Source of the DNA: Bdellovibrio sp. BCCA
Lineage (GTDB): Bacteria > Bdellovibrionota > Bdellovibrionia > Bdellovibrionales > Bdellovibrionaceae
Assembly: GCF_037996825.1 (NCBI RefSeq)
Contig: NZ_JBBNAC010000002.1
Span: forward strand, 1 to 64,000
DNA: 64,000 bases
Direction of reading: 5' to 3'
The notes under the pieces are model-generated. The model ran no database searches. It saw nothing but the letters and a program-made list of their open reading frames with translations, and was not told where the DNA came from. Below are positions 42,035 to 51,037 of this stretch, piece after piece; position 1 is the first letter of the stretch; every line of letters begins with the position of its first letter. The translations under genes were made by a program, and so were the position numbers.

Positions 42035-42265
42035 ATGAGTGGCGAGTCGAGACCAGAGATCAAATTTCGACGCCTCACTGGCAGATGCCTGTCTGGCACT
42101 GAAGGTGATAGGGGAACACTGGTTCATGCGGTGATCGGCGGAACTTTTGGAAAGGCTTTATGTGGCAAAAAGCCTGGTCAGCGCTCAAATGGATTCTCGT
42201 CATACGAAGAGTCGGCGGTTGACTGCCCGAAATGTTTAAAGGCCATTCAAAAGATGAAAGATTAA
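42035..42265 (+). CDS. small zinc-binding protein
   Basis: 76 residues. KALCGKKPGQR ... VDCPKCLKAI gives the C-x(n)-C-x-x-C pattern shared with the proteins at 39992 and 56450. AAGGACGCTTC lies before the ATG. No enzymatic motif. Likely a small DNA- or RNA-binding or structural zinc protein of phage/plasmid type. Confidence 0.5.
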   Translation: MSGESRPEIKFRRLTGRCLSGTEGDRGTLVHAVIGGTFGKALCGKKPGQRSNGFSSYEESAVDCPKCLKAIQKMKD

Positions 42266-42373
42266 GGGTAAAATACATCTTCTTTGGCTTCAAGATTAGT
42301 CGATCTTATTCAGAAAGAACATCAATAGTAAATACACCTGCGTATCGCATTGAAACGAAATACCAGTTTTACC

Positions 42374-42416
42374 ATAATAAACCAAATTAACATGGTAGAG
42401 TGGAAGGGATATAAAT
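42374..42416 (+). promoter_or_regulatory. weak 9-bp repeat array with -10
   Basis: ATAATAAAC, CAAATTAAC, ATGGTAGAG, TGGAAGGGA, then TATAAATCT (-10 TATAAA) in 9-base phase. Only one unit is close to consensus. It lies before the triple LuxR-HTH gene. Confidence 0.35.
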
Positions 42417-42430
42417 CTCACGGAGAGTGT

Positions 42431-43726
42431 ATGAGCGACAACAATGAATCAAGTAAGTCAAACATCCTTGATAATGACCTTATGGAAAAAGCAAATCGGG
42501 CTAATTATGAAATTTCACTTGAGCTTTCCGTTCGTGCTGAAAGGATTCTTGCTTTAGAGAGACAACTTTTAGAAAAAGATGGAATTATCGCCGATCTCCG
42601 TCAACGAGTTGAAAATCCCACTGCAATGACCGCGATTAAAAAATCGGTGGAACTAGCAGCAAAGAATCTAAACGAAATTGCGATAGTCCTTGGTTTGAAT
42701 TTAAGCCAAATCAATTCAATTCCCGAAAGAGGTCCAATTTCGTCTCTATCATCAGAACTTATCAAAGTGGATGCTATTGAGGTTATTGAAACAGCAAAAC
42801 TGACAAACAGAGATTTGAAAATTTGCTTCGGCTACTTCTCAAATATGAGAAAGAATGAGCTTGCTTCAACAATGAATATTGGTTTAGCGACACTTTATGT
42901 CTATGAATGTGCGTTGATGAAAAGGTTGAATATAAAGGGAAGGTCTTCGTTTGAAGAATTCTTCCGTATGCCTATAGATCTTAAGAGACTTTCTGATCTT
43001 TTGAATGAATCGGAAAAGAAGGTAGCAGCGAAGGTTCAATATAAAGTAAGCCCCGCGACGCAAAGCTCGGAGAACTCCAATAGCTCCGACCTATCCACAC
43101 GGGAATCTGAAGTGATGGAGCGTTTACAGAGAGGGCAGACAATCAACCAAATTTCCAATTCTTTGTATATTTCAGAGAAGACCGTAAAATTTCACATTGC
43201 GAATATCTACAAAAAATTAAATGTACAGGGCCGCGCTGAGTTTCTTGGTAAATTTGCTGAGCCGCCAGAATATCCAGCCGATGAGATTCTTGAGATTAAA
43301 AGGAAATTCATGTCGCTAGGCCATGGAAAGCGGGAAGTATTTAAATTAGCCATTCTGGGGCTTGAATACAAGGAAATCGCTGAAAAGGCTGGATTGTCCG
43401 TTGCGACAGCAAAAATCTACATTTCTGAGCTCGCAAGATTATTTGGATCTAACGGGAAGCATGATCTTGTTTGGAAATTTAGAAATCTTCCATTGTCACA
43501 ATGGGGATCAGAAATCCCTAGGGAGTCAGTGGTAAGCGAAGCGAAAGTGGATATAACAGAGCGGAGCGCGAAGGAAATGGCCGCCAAGCCTCGTCTTTCA
43601 AATGCTATGGACATGAGATATCCGTCTCAAGAATACAGAGAGCCAACACCTACAGTGGAAATATTAACTGAAACGCTGCCCCAATTGCCACTCGGTAGTC
43701 AGGTTATGAATAAAAAAGCGTCTTAG
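42431..43726 (+). CDS. protein with three tandem LuxR-type HTH domains
   Basis: 431 residues from the ATG at 42431 (GGAGAG upstream; the longer frame to 42350 passes through the repeat array). A coiled coil lies near residues 35-55. Three GerE/LuxR-like HTH units follow at about 122-178 (LTNRDLKICFGYFSNMR), 220-272 (LSTRESEVMERLQRG; the best match, with SEKTVKFHIANIYKKL) and 292-345 (REVFKLAILGLEYKEI). LuxR proteins usually have one. It is followed 9 bases later by a HerA-like ATPase, so it may recruit that ATPase to DNA or regulate it. Confidence 0.65.
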   Translation: MSDNNESSKSNILDNDLMEKANRANYEISLELSVRAERILALERQLLEKDGIIADLRQRVENPTAMTAIKKSVELAAKNLNEIAIVLGLNLSQINSIPERGPISSLSSELIKVDAIEVIETAKLTNRDLKICFGYFSNMRKNELASTMNIGLATLYVYECALMKRLNIKGRSSFEEFFRMPIDLKRLSDLLNESEKKVAAKVQYKVSPATQSSENSNSSDLSTRESEVMERLQRGQTINQISNSLYISEKTVKFHIANIYKKLNVQGRAEFLGKFAEPPEYPADEILEIKRKFMSLGHGKREVFKLAILGLEYKEIAEKAGLSVATAKIYISELARLFGSNGKHDLVWKFRNLPLSQWGSEIPRESVVSEAKVDITERSAKEMAAKPRLSNAMDMRYPSQEYREPTPTVEILTETLPQLPLGSQVMNKKAS

Positions 43727-43735
43727 GAGAATTGA

Positions 43736-45466
43736 ATGAAAGCTAAAATTGGAATGAACGTCGAAACGGGAAAAGAGTATGCAGTTGATCTACAGAAGCT
43801 GATCACTTCAAAACTGGTCATTCAGGCTGTTTCCGGCGGAGGAAAGTCATACACCATTCGGCGCTTAGTTGAAGTAGCATCTGATTATAAGTACCAGGTA
43901 ATTGCATTTGACCGCGAGGGCGAATTCGGAACTCTTCGTGAGAAATATGACTTTGTTTTATCTGGACCAGATGGCGATATCCCTGCCGATATCAAGTCTG
44001 CTGAGATTTTAGCAAAGAAGGCTCTTGAACACGGGTTCTCATTGATAATCGATTTATCTGAGTTCAAAAAGCCGGAAAAGATGCAATACATCTATCATTT
44101 TCTTAACTCAATGATCTCTTCAAAGAAAGATCTTTGGCGAGATGTTATTGTCGTCATTGATGAGGCTCATGAATTTGCCCCAGAGGCCAAAGTTGGCAAA
44201 GAGGCGTTATTGTGCAAGGAGGCAGTTGAAGAACTCGCCTCACTTGGTCGCAAAAGAGGATTCTGTGGCGTATTTGGCACGCAAAGAATTTCTAAACTAT
44301 CGAAAAACGTAGTTGCAGAATGCCAGAATAAACTTATCGGAAGAACAGTTCTGGATATCGATAGAAAAAGAGCTTCCGACGAACTTGGTTTCAATTCAAG
44401 AGAAAAAGAAATAAGTCTTCGTAACTTGAAAGATGGGGAGTTTTTTGCTTATGGAACTGCCCTTACAGATGACATCATGAAAGTTAAAATTGATCCGGTA
44501 GTGACCAGACACGGAAAACAGGCGAAAAGATCTTCTGTTGTAGCAAAACCTACTGCTAAGGTTAAGGAAATGCTTTCCAGACTCGCAAATCTGCCAGCTG
44601 AAGCGACGAAAGATCTTCGCGATAAAGAAGCTATGACTGCGGAAATACAATCTTTGAAACAAAAGATTCGCGAGCTTGAAAAATCACCACAGACAATTCA
44701 GAAACAAGCTTCAGTTTCAAAAGAAGAGTTTCAGAAAATTCAGGACACCATCGAACAAAGGGTTCGCAAAGAGTTCGATAAAGCATATTCGGAGAAATAT
44801 AAGAAAGAGTTCTCAAAATTGAAAACTGATCTCGCTAAGGTGCTTGGTGGGTTCACTGGGAATGTTTCAGTAGACGTTAATGCAACAAAGCAGCTGGGAA
44901 GTATTGAAATCGGATCCGTCGTCCCCAGAAGTGCAATAGGATATGATATCCCTAAAAATAAGAAGAATTCTAAGGTGGTCGTCGGTGACAGAAAATTCGG
45001 TAAGGCACCTCGTGACATCTTAGCGTTCCTTGCAATGAGACCAGACAAATCTTTCGCAAAGGATAAAGTTGGCGCTCTTACGAACTACGCCCATAAAGGC
45101 GGAGGTTTTGCTACAGCGGTCAGCGAGTTAAGAACTGCTGGATATTTACAGGGTGGGCCGAATGCTCTGCAAATCACCGAGGAAGGTTTGCAATACTGTA
45201 CTGACAATAACCTTTCAATAAAGACCGGAAGGGCAGCGCTTGAAGGGTGGCTCGAAAGACTTGATAGGGCTCCGCGCGTAATTTACGAGTTCTTACTAAA
45301 TAATCCCGATCAGGCATACACCAAAGAAGATTTGGGCACAGAGACTGGTTACGAATCAAAAGGCGGAGGTTTTGCCACAGCTATTTCAAAGCTCAACACG
45401 CTTGGTTTGATCGTCAAGACAAGGGACAACAAGATTCAATTAAATGAGGAATTGCTGACTCTATAA
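43736..45466 (+). CDS. HerA/FtsK-superfamily ATPase with duplicated C-terminal domain
   Basis: 576 residues. SGGGKSYTIRRL (residues 35-46) is the Walker A, DVIVVIDEAHEFAP (about 137-150) the Walker B, and GVFGTQRISKL with a sensor-type Q follows, as in HerA/DUF87 ATPases that pump or process DNA. Residues about 300-385 are coiled coil. The C-terminus has two copies of a winged-helix-like unit (ILAFLAMRPDKSFAKD ... GGGFATAVSELRTAGYL; YEFLLNNPDQAYTKED ... GGGFATAISKLNTLGLI). No membrane helix, so it is not a usual coupling protein. Confidence 0.65.
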   Translation: MKAKIGMNVETGKEYAVDLQKLITSKLVIQAVSGGGKSYTIRRLVEVASDYKYQVIAFDREGEFGTLREKYDFVLSGPDGDIPADIKSAEILAKKALEHGFSLIIDLSEFKKPEKMQYIYHFLNSMISSKKDLWRDVIVVIDEAHEFAPEAKVGKEALLCKEAVEELASLGRKRGFCGVFGTQRISKLSKNVVAECQNKLIGRTVLDIDRKRASDELGFNSREKEISLRNLKDGEFFAYGTALTDDIMKVKIDPVVTRHGKQAKRSSVVAKPTAKVKEMLSRLANLPAEATKDLRDKEAMTAEIQSLKQKIRELEKSPQTIQKQASVSKEEFQKIQDTIEQRVRKEFDKAYSEKYKKEFSKLKTDLAKVLGGFTGNVSVDVNATKQLGSIEIGSVVPRSAIGYDIPKNKKNSKVVVGDRKFGKAPRDILAFLAMRPDKSFAKDKVGALTNYAHKGGGFATAVSELRTAGYLQGGPNALQITEEGLQYCTDNNLSIKTGRAALEGWLERLDRAPRVIYEFLLNNPDQAYTKEDLGTETGYESKGGGFATAISKLNTLGLIVKTRDNKIQLNEELLTL

Positions 45467-45537
45467 CTTAACAGCGGAACTCATATCAGATTATTAGGTG
45501 TTTGCTTTAAGTTAAGCGAAATCAAATAGGAGATTTG

Positions 45538-46137
45538 ATGGATTTTTTTAATAGAGCATCTGAGGTTTTTGAAATTTATGGTTTTCAGTATGCGATCTTG
45601 GGATATTTTGCTTTGGGGTTGGGCCTATCGTATTTGTTATCAAAGATGGTGTCGGTGAAGTTCAAAAACGCGAAGTATGATTACTCTGATACCTTAATTC
45701 ACAAAAAGGTTTCTCCTCTCCTGGTCGTTTTGATTGCACATCCAATTGAATTGTTAATCGCGTATGTAATGCTTATCCAGGAAATGGTTGCCCCTCTATT
45801 CGAAAGACCCTTTGAGGCTATAAAAGAACTTAGTCTCATGGTGGTTCAATTGATCGGATGGCCACTGGCAGTTCCGATCTCGATTTTTAAAATGTATGAC
45901 AACGAAGCTATTGAAGTCATACTCAACGACATAAAACGGCGAAATGCCATTGATAAGTATGTCGATGTTAGTTCTATCATCGAAAAGTATGGCGCGAAGA
46001 AGCGTAGAATCTTAATTGCGCTGAAGGTTGCCTCATTAGATCAACTTCATCGAAATGAATTGGTTTTGGTTGCTGGAAATCATGAAATGGCCGCTGATCT
46101 CATCAAAGAAACTCACCAATTCATGGAAGAAAGATAG
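45538..46137 (+). CDS. membrane protein, two to three helices
   Basis: 199 residues from the ATG at 45538 (AGGAGATTTG upstream). Membrane segments at about 14-34 (FQYAILGYFALGLGLSYLLS) and about 60-85 (LLVVLIAHPIELLIAYVMLI), perhaps a third near 105-122. The C-terminal 60 residues are soluble (RRILIALKVASLDQLHRN). It starts 3 bases before the next gene, in the ATPase cluster. No family recognised. Confidence 0.6.
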   Translation: MDFFNRASEVFEIYGFQYAILGYFALGLGLSYLLSKMVSVKFKNAKYDYSDTLIHKKVSPLLVVLIAHPIELLIAYVMLIQEMVAPLFERPFEAIKELSLMVVQLIGWPLAVPISIFKMYDNEAIEVILNDIKRRNAIDKYVDVSSIIEKYGAKKRRILIALKVASLDQLHRNELVLVAGNHEMAADLIKETHQFMEER

Positions 46138-46139
46138 TT

Positions 46140-46496
46140 ATGGAGTTTAATGAATTGGTGACTAAGTTCTTAGATGAAGTCTGTGCAAAAGATACATCTA
46201 CAAGTAAATGCCTCTCAGGAAGCGAAGTGCTTGTTCATGAACTTGCGCAGGTTTGTAGGAATACTGAAGCCTTCAAGTCCCGAACAAAAGAATTTGAAGA
46301 AATGCGAGATGTCTTTTCTCTAAATGTTTCAGGAAAAAACTTCGCCAAAAACGCTGAAGTAAAGCTAGAACTAGCTTGGAAGCACTTTGTTGATCGACTT
46401 AATGGAGCTCCGACATCAGTTCACGCCAGAATGGTTGTTATTCTGGTAATGCCTATAATTTCAGATTTTTTACGTGAATCAAAGGAGATCGCATGA
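46140..46496 (+). CDS. hypothetical helical protein
   Basis: 118 residues, soluble and helical. It begins 2 bases after the stop of the membrane gene and overlaps the next ATPase gene by 4 bases, so it is translated with both. No recognised family; likely an accessory of the second ATPase. Confidence 0.6.
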   Translation: MEFNELVTKFLDEVCAKDTSTSKCLSGSEVLVHELAQVCRNTEAFKSRTKEFEEMRDVFSLNVSGKNFAKNAEVKLELAWKHFVDRLNGAPTSVHARMVVILVMPIISDFLRESKEIA

Positions 46497-47533
46497 AACA
46501 TCTTTCAGACGCCAATGTCACAACAGCACTTCAGGTATTAATCCAAGAAAAGGTGCTTCTTGTTCATGGAAAACCCGGATCTGGCAAGTCTCGTTTTAGC
46601 GCAAGCTTGGTTGGAGAATTTATTAGATTGATGAAGTCACAAGTAGTGATAGTGGACCTTTATAAGGGAGCAGGAGAGTATAGAGGCATTCAGGGGGAAA
46701 TGAAATTTCTGACTGGCCGTGAGTTCCTGAAAGAAGACATGGATCCAGCTTCCGTACTTGAAATGATCATTTCCGACATAGAACAAAAACTGTCTAAAAC
46801 GTGCACTCTATATGTTCTTGAAGAATCTCAATTGTTCTGTGGAGACACGGGCACAGAAAGATCTTTGAGGCTTTTGATAGAACTTGTAAAGCAGACCAAT
46901 TCCTGTCTCCTATTGGTGGCCCAAAGAGCAGAATTGATAATCAAAGACCTTGATATAACCCAGTACAGCCGAAACCCAAAGGACCATTTTGAAATTATGG
47001 AAATTGTTGGATCTCCATTTGGTGACCACAAGAAATCATCTGAAGTTAAGGGCCAGCTCTTTTATCTTCAGGACACAAGGGATACTGTAGGGAACTCTCT
47101 GCTTTGGTGGGCGAATAACGACTCCGGGTACACATGTGACATTCGTTGTGCGAGAGTGTGGACTATGGATGAGCTGAATGATCGATTTTCACTAAAGGAC
47201 ACCGCACTTCCTTCAAAATACAAAATTCATCAGAAAGACCGAATTGATCGATTGATTCAGTGTCATATTGATGCCCAGGACATCGGGAAGGATGGTCCGC
47301 ATACTTTGAAGCATTGGGGGAGCAACATTTCAGATCCCGAATTCTCTAAGGATGTTCAGATTGAAAGATTGCGACGCGCCCTTGATCATTCTCATAGAAT
47401 GTATTCTCTGCACATTAGTACGACAGCTGGAAATCATATTTCGATGGTGTCAAAGCTGAAAGGCGAATGTGAAGAAATAATTAATGAGGTAAAGACGGAA
47501 GAGTCGCTAAGCAAAGGAGGGAAGTTTGAGTAG
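46493..47533 (+). CDS. P-loop ATPase (HerA/FtsK-like)
   Basis: 346 residues. VLLVHGKPGSGKSRF (residues about 22-36) is a Walker A and TLYVLEESQLF (about 105-115) a Walker B, with LLLVAQRAELI (about 140) as a sensor strand. The overall layout matches additional-strand P-loop ATPases such as HerA/FtsK rather than AAA helicases. There is no membrane segment. It overlaps the upstream gene and the downstream 58-residue gene, so the cluster 45.5-47.7 kb is one unit. DNA movement or plasmid maintenance is plausible. Confidence 0.6.
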   Translation: MKHLSDANVTTALQVLIQEKVLLVHGKPGSGKSRFSASLVGEFIRLMKSQVVIVDLYKGAGEYRGIQGEMKFLTGREFLKEDMDPASVLEMIISDIEQKLSKTCTLYVLEESQLFCGDTGTERSLRLLIELVKQTNSCLLLVAQRAELIIKDLDITQYSRNPKDHFEIMEIVGSPFGDHKKSSEVKGQLFYLQDTRDTVGNSLLWWANNDSGYTCDIRCARVWTMDELNDRFSLKDTALPSKYKIHQKDRIDRLIQCHIDAQDIGKDGPHTLKHWGSNISDPEFSKDVQIERLRRALDHSHRMYSLHISTTAGNHISMVSKLKGECEEIINEVKTEESLSKGGKFE

Positions 47534-47702
47534 TTCAGAAAAAGAAATCATTAAGCATTTTCTCGAAAAAACAAAAAAACGCCTCGCAGTCCTTGAAGCT
47601 AAACAGACGCTTACTCGCGCTGAAGTATTTGAGAAAGACGCGTGCAAGGGAGATATAAAAAGGGCCGAAAAGGCCCTTTCCGAAGATAAAAAACTCCCTT
47701 AA
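47526..47702 (+). CDS. small basic helical protein
   Basis: 58 residues from a TTG start overlapping the ATPase stop; GGAGGG precedes it. MSSSEKEIIKHFLEKTKKRL, then VLEAKQTLTRAEVFEKDACK, ending EDKKLP. It is helical and charged, ends four bases into the convergent phosphatase gene, and contains a GGGCC/GGCCC hairpin near its 3' end that may act as the terminator. Unknown function. Confidence 0.45.
   Translation: MSSSEKEIIKHFLEKTKKRLAVLEAKQTLTRAEVFEKDACKGDIKRAEKALSEDKKLP
47657..47679 (+). terminator. hairpin terminator inside the 3' end of a small gene
   Basis: GGGCC, GAAAA loop, GGCCC flanked by AAAAA before and TTT after. It lies inside the 58-residue frame and could terminate in both directions between the convergent genes. 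Confidence 0.5.
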
Positions 47703-48517
47703 GCTTCTTCCTCTTGGTTGGCTTCAGGAATCTTGTCCAAGAAGCCCTGCACTTTCGCTGTTTCGGCAAGTAAATCACTTGGTGTCATTTTCTCCTTTGG
47801 AATGCCTATCTCCCCATGATCTATTCCATAGAAGAAGTTGCGAGAGTGGATCTTTTTAGCCTTGCCACCTTCCGAGAGAACGGTGATCACCTGGCAGTTC
47901 TTTATGTCTCCAACCTGTGAGTCATGGAAGAACTCTTTAAATTTCTCAGTCCTCATCTTACAAATCTCAGAAATGAAAGATTCAATAAACTCTCCATGGG
48001 AAACTATCAATACGTTCTCGTATCCGCCCCTAACAAGTCTCTCAATGAGGGTTCTAGCGCGAAGCTTAGTGATCAGAATGTGTTCGCCATTTGGCATACA
48101 TGAGTTATATGGATCGATTTTTCTCATTTTCTTAACATGAGCCCGCTGTTCGCTTGATAGCTCAAGAACGTCGCCCCAATTACGCTCGCCAATCAGTGGA
48201 TCTATTGATACTTCTGCTGACGTCATTCCCGCTTCAATAAGGATGTGCCCCATCGTTTCCTTAGCTCTTGTATGATCTGAGCAAACAATGTAATCAAAAG
48301 ATAGACGGTCAATGTCTGCTTGCTGATCACGTTTAAGCGCAAGGCCCGTTTCTTTGGCCTGTTTGACTCCTACCGGGGTTAATTTAACCTCTCGATCTGG
48401 AGTTCTTTTTACGAAGTCCGGAGCCGATTTGATCTTTCCTGAATCCAACAACCTATTAAAGATATTTGCTTCAGATTCACCGTGACGGATCAGTGTGATT
48501 TTTGAAGGTAGGCCCAT
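47699..48517 (-). CDS. histidine phosphatase (phosphoglycerate mutase-like)
   Basis: 272 residues. LIRHGESEANIFNR (residues about 8-21) carries the catalytic R-H-G-E, and VLIVSHGEFIESF (about 170-182) the second His, as in the histidine phosphatase superfamily. Known members remove phosphate from metabolites or proteins; the substrate here is unknown. AAGGAGATCCT precedes the ATG. It is single, on the minus strand between plus-strand clusters. Confidence 0.75.
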   Translation of the reverse strand: MGLPSKITLIRHGESEANIFNRLLDSGKIKSAPDFVKRTPDREVKLTPVGVKQAKETGLALKRDQQADIDRLSFDYIVCSDHTRAKETMGHILIEAGMTSAEVSIDPLIGERNWGDVLELSSEQRAHVKKMRKIDPYNSCMPNGEHILITKLRARTLIERLVRGGYENVLIVSHGEFIESFISEICKMRTEKFKEFFHDSQVGDIKNCQVITVLSEGGKAKKIHSRNFFYGIDHGEIGIPKEKMTPSDLLAETAKVQGFLDKIPEANQEEEA

Positions 48518-48552
48518 AGGATCTCCTTAGAATTGTTGATTGGAGTTACTCA

Positions 48553-49032
48553 TTAAGATTTCGTGGCATTGACATCTGATATGGCAATTGTTGAGTTTGA
48601 AATTTGTTGATTTTGACCAATCCACAATTCAACCATCCAAGGACGATTACCACTTCCTCCGGATCCGCATTCAACTACAAATACGCCTACCTGACCTGCG
48701 GGAGCTCGCTGTCCCTCAGAGAGTTGTTCCGCCTGGTGCCAGAGGACTGTGTCTGAACTTCCACAATAAACTCTTTCTGTTGATACAGAGAGGGCACCAA
48801 GTTTCTTTAGGGCGAATCCATAAAGAAGATCCCCATCGCTCAAGGCGAAGCTTGGTTTTTCATAATGACATTTGATCGACATGGGGTACTTTTTGAGTGT
48901 TCTACTATTCTTTGAATAGGCCATGATCGCGTCAAGAACGGCGCCCTTGAGCTCATCAGGAACCATCGCGATTCTTTCCCAAATTTGTGAAGTAGCCTCG
49001 AGCTTGTTTTTGGCTTTAAAGAAGCTATTCAT
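48553..49032 (-). CDS. hypothetical protein
   Basis: 159 residues, soluble. LKKYPMSIKCHYEKPSFALSDGDLLYGF and TVLWHQAEQLSEGQRAPAGQVGVFVVECG suggest a beta-rich core. GAGGAGAACTAT precedes the ATG. Upstream are the TACTGATAG element and a weak box-type promoter (49083-49110). No family recognised. Confidence 0.55.
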   Translation of the reverse strand: MNSFFKAKNKLEATSQIWERIAMVPDELKGAVLDAIMAYSKNSRTLKKYPMSIKCHYEKPSFALSDGDLLYGFALKKLGALSVSTERVYCGSSDTVLWHQAEQLSEGQRAPAGQVGVFVVECGSGGSGNRPWMVELWIGQNQQISNSTIAISDVNATKS

Positions 49033-49043
49033 ATAGTTCTCCT

Positions 49044-49054
49044 CGCTATCAGTA
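49044..49054 (-). promoter_or_regulatory. shared start-region element TACTGATAGCG
   Basis: On the minus strand AATTACTGATAGCGAGGAG; the same 11-mer occurs at 25925-25935 and, with one change, 32153-32163. Confidence 0.4.
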
Positions 49055-49226
49055 ATTTATATCAACAATGACGCCGTATGTAAATGATAAGACATTAAAA
49101 TGCCTCATTTGGTAACAAATTTTTGTAAAATGTATACTTTTGGTAAAAAACGACGCAAAAACAGTAAGTTAATACATTTTAATGAAGCTTTGTGTTATTC
49201 TGAGGTCTCTAGCGAAAGAGGTGCCT

Positions 49227-50141
49227 ATGAGATTCGGAATCAGAAACAAACAGACGAAAGTCGTTATGGTTTTGAACTACGAACTTGAAACCTTTGGTCC
49301 CGCATACATGACTTATGAGCGACCTGTTTTTTTCGTTGAAGAAATGACTGATGTGACATCAGGAATGCCAGTTTGGACAACGGACTCCGCTGAGGTGGCG
49401 CAAAAGGTGATTTACGAATGTTACAAAGGCCAAGAAACCGTCGCATATCCAAAAATAGAAAAATCCTGGGGCGAAGAGGGTAAAGCTGAATACGAAGTTT
49501 TTGTTATCGGTATGGAACAAAAAGGGCAAAACAACATTCTTGCACTTTCAGTCGCGAGACTCGGAAAAGCTAAGTTGTATCTTCAAAAGCTTTCTCCAGG
49601 TAAGCCTGTAACTGTCAGCGCTGTTGCTAAAGAAGTTGGGTTTAAAGCATCCGCTGTCTTGGAATTTATTGAGAATAAACCAGGGCATTTTGAAACTGAG
49701 GCTGTGCAAGTAGGAAGAACTAAGAGTCTTGCAATTAAAAATGTATATGATCTTGTGAGAGATAATCCGAAAACACAGGAGTATTTGGATTTTAAAATCA
49801 AGATCAATCAAAAATCTATCACTATCAGCTACTACGACAACTACGGTTTTGTTTCCGGATACTACATACAACCTTCCAAGGATAAGTTGGAAATCCAGTA
49901 CATGAATACCCCAGAGAAGGTTTCGGAAATCAGCAAGGCTTTGTCATTAAAGCAAGCGAGTTACACCATTGGAGGCTTTGGAGATTCCAGCACTTATCAA
50001 CCAAAAGATGCATACGAAATTTCATATTCACAGCTTAAGCAGTTGATGGATGAAGGTTGGACGGTTATTGGGGAGTTTTTGGAGAAACCAGATTCAAAGA
50101 ACATGAATAGTGACAACACTTACAAGTTGAATAAGAAGTAG
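49227..50141 (+). CDS. hypothetical protein
   Basis: 304 residues from the ATG at 49227 (GAGGTG upstream). A central unit KLSPGKPVTVSAVAKEVGFKASAVLEF looks like a small helical DNA-binding or winged-helix motif. The C-terminus has alternating strands (ITISYYDNYGFVSGYYIQ). No family recognised and no signal peptide. Confidence 0.55.
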   Translation: MRFGIRNKQTKVVMVLNYELETFGPAYMTYERPVFFVEEMTDVTSGMPVWTTDSAEVAQKVIYECYKGQETVAYPKIEKSWGEEGKAEYEVFVIGMEQKGQNNILALSVARLGKAKLYLQKLSPGKPVTVSAVAKEVGFKASAVLEFIENKPGHFETEAVQVGRTKSLAIKNVYDLVRDNPKTQEYLDFKIKINQKSITISYYDNYGFVSGYYIQPSKDKLEIQYMNTPEKVSEISKALSLKQASYTIGGFGDSSTYQPKDAYEISYSQLKQLMDEGWTVIGEFLEKPDSKNMNSDNTYKLNKK

Positions 50142-50182
50142 TTTCGTAAATTTTCAGACAAGGTTTACAGATTGGAGTTCAT

Positions 50183-51022
50183 GTGTCGGATAGTAAAATG
50201 ATTTATGCTCAGACATTCAATCCACTTCGTTCGCCGTTTAAGCAAAGCAAGAACGCAAAATCAGTCCACACCGAGGTCTATTGCACTAATTCTGAGAATT
50301 GCGAAGTTTTCAAAAGTGGTGAGTGTATTCTTAGATGCCCTTCTTTGAATGGAAAACATTGTCCATACGGACGCGAGAAAAAAGAATACGGATACACCTC
50401 CAGATCAAAAGACTTTTATTCATGGATAAATAAAAAAGAGGAAATATCTGCGAAATTCAAAGAATCACTCAAGGGCGCAAGGCCCAGAATGGTTATCGTG
50501 GGTGACTGGGTTTACATGCCATACTCTCTTTTTAATGCATTCTCGAACACCGTGGAATTTATCCATCGTGACGAATTCATTCACAAAGACAACTTCACGG
50601 CGAAAAATCTTCTTTTCCTTCTGAAGAGAAGGCCAGAAGCGCTTTTTGGTGGTGAAATAGCTTCCTACCAGAAGGAGGAAGTTCCTAAGATTGTGACGCA
50701 CTTGAAGGAAGTCTTCCCAGACATCTATGGCGAAGTGATCAAACTTGATCCCGATCTTGCTAGGCACATACCCAAAAGCAACATTGGCAGAAAAGCCCTT
50801 CTTAAGACTTTAAAGCCAAATGTCGGTCATTACGTCAAGAAGGACTATCCTGAAAAGTGGTTCTGGGACGGGGAGTACCTATCTTCAAATGAAGACAAGA
50901 TTCTCTTCCCGATCTGTCGTGGTGATGAATACATCATCAAGATCAAGCCGCGCGATGATGCGAGCGTCGTGGTAACAGATGACGATCAAGTAATCCCAGG
51001 AACAACAGTCTTTGTTGAATAG
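50183..51022 (+). CDS. cysteine-rich phage/plasmid family protein
   Basis: 279 residues from a GTG start (GGAG upstream). The N-terminal 65 residues have CTNSENCEVFKSGECILRC ... GKHCPYGREKKEYGYTSRS, a cysteine array that I associate with uncharacterised phage/plasmid proteins. The rest is mixed alpha/beta (MVIVGDWVYMPYSLF). It is 15 bases upstream of the HTH protein, so the two likely form an operon. Confidence 0.5.
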   Translation: MSDSKMIYAQTFNPLRSPFKQSKNAKSVHTEVYCTNSENCEVFKSGECILRCPSLNGKHCPYGREKKEYGYTSRSKDFYSWINKKEEISAKFKESLKGARPRMVIVGDWVYMPYSLFNAFSNTVEFIHRDEFIHKDNFTAKNLLFLLKRRPEALFGGEIASYQKEEVPKIVTHLKEVFPDIYGEVIKLDPDLARHIPKSNIGRKALLKTLKPNVGHYVKKDYPEKWFWDGEYLSSNEDKILFPICRGDEYIIKIKPRDDASVVVTDDDQVIPGTTVFVE

Positions 51023-51037
51023 TTGAGGAGTGATTGT

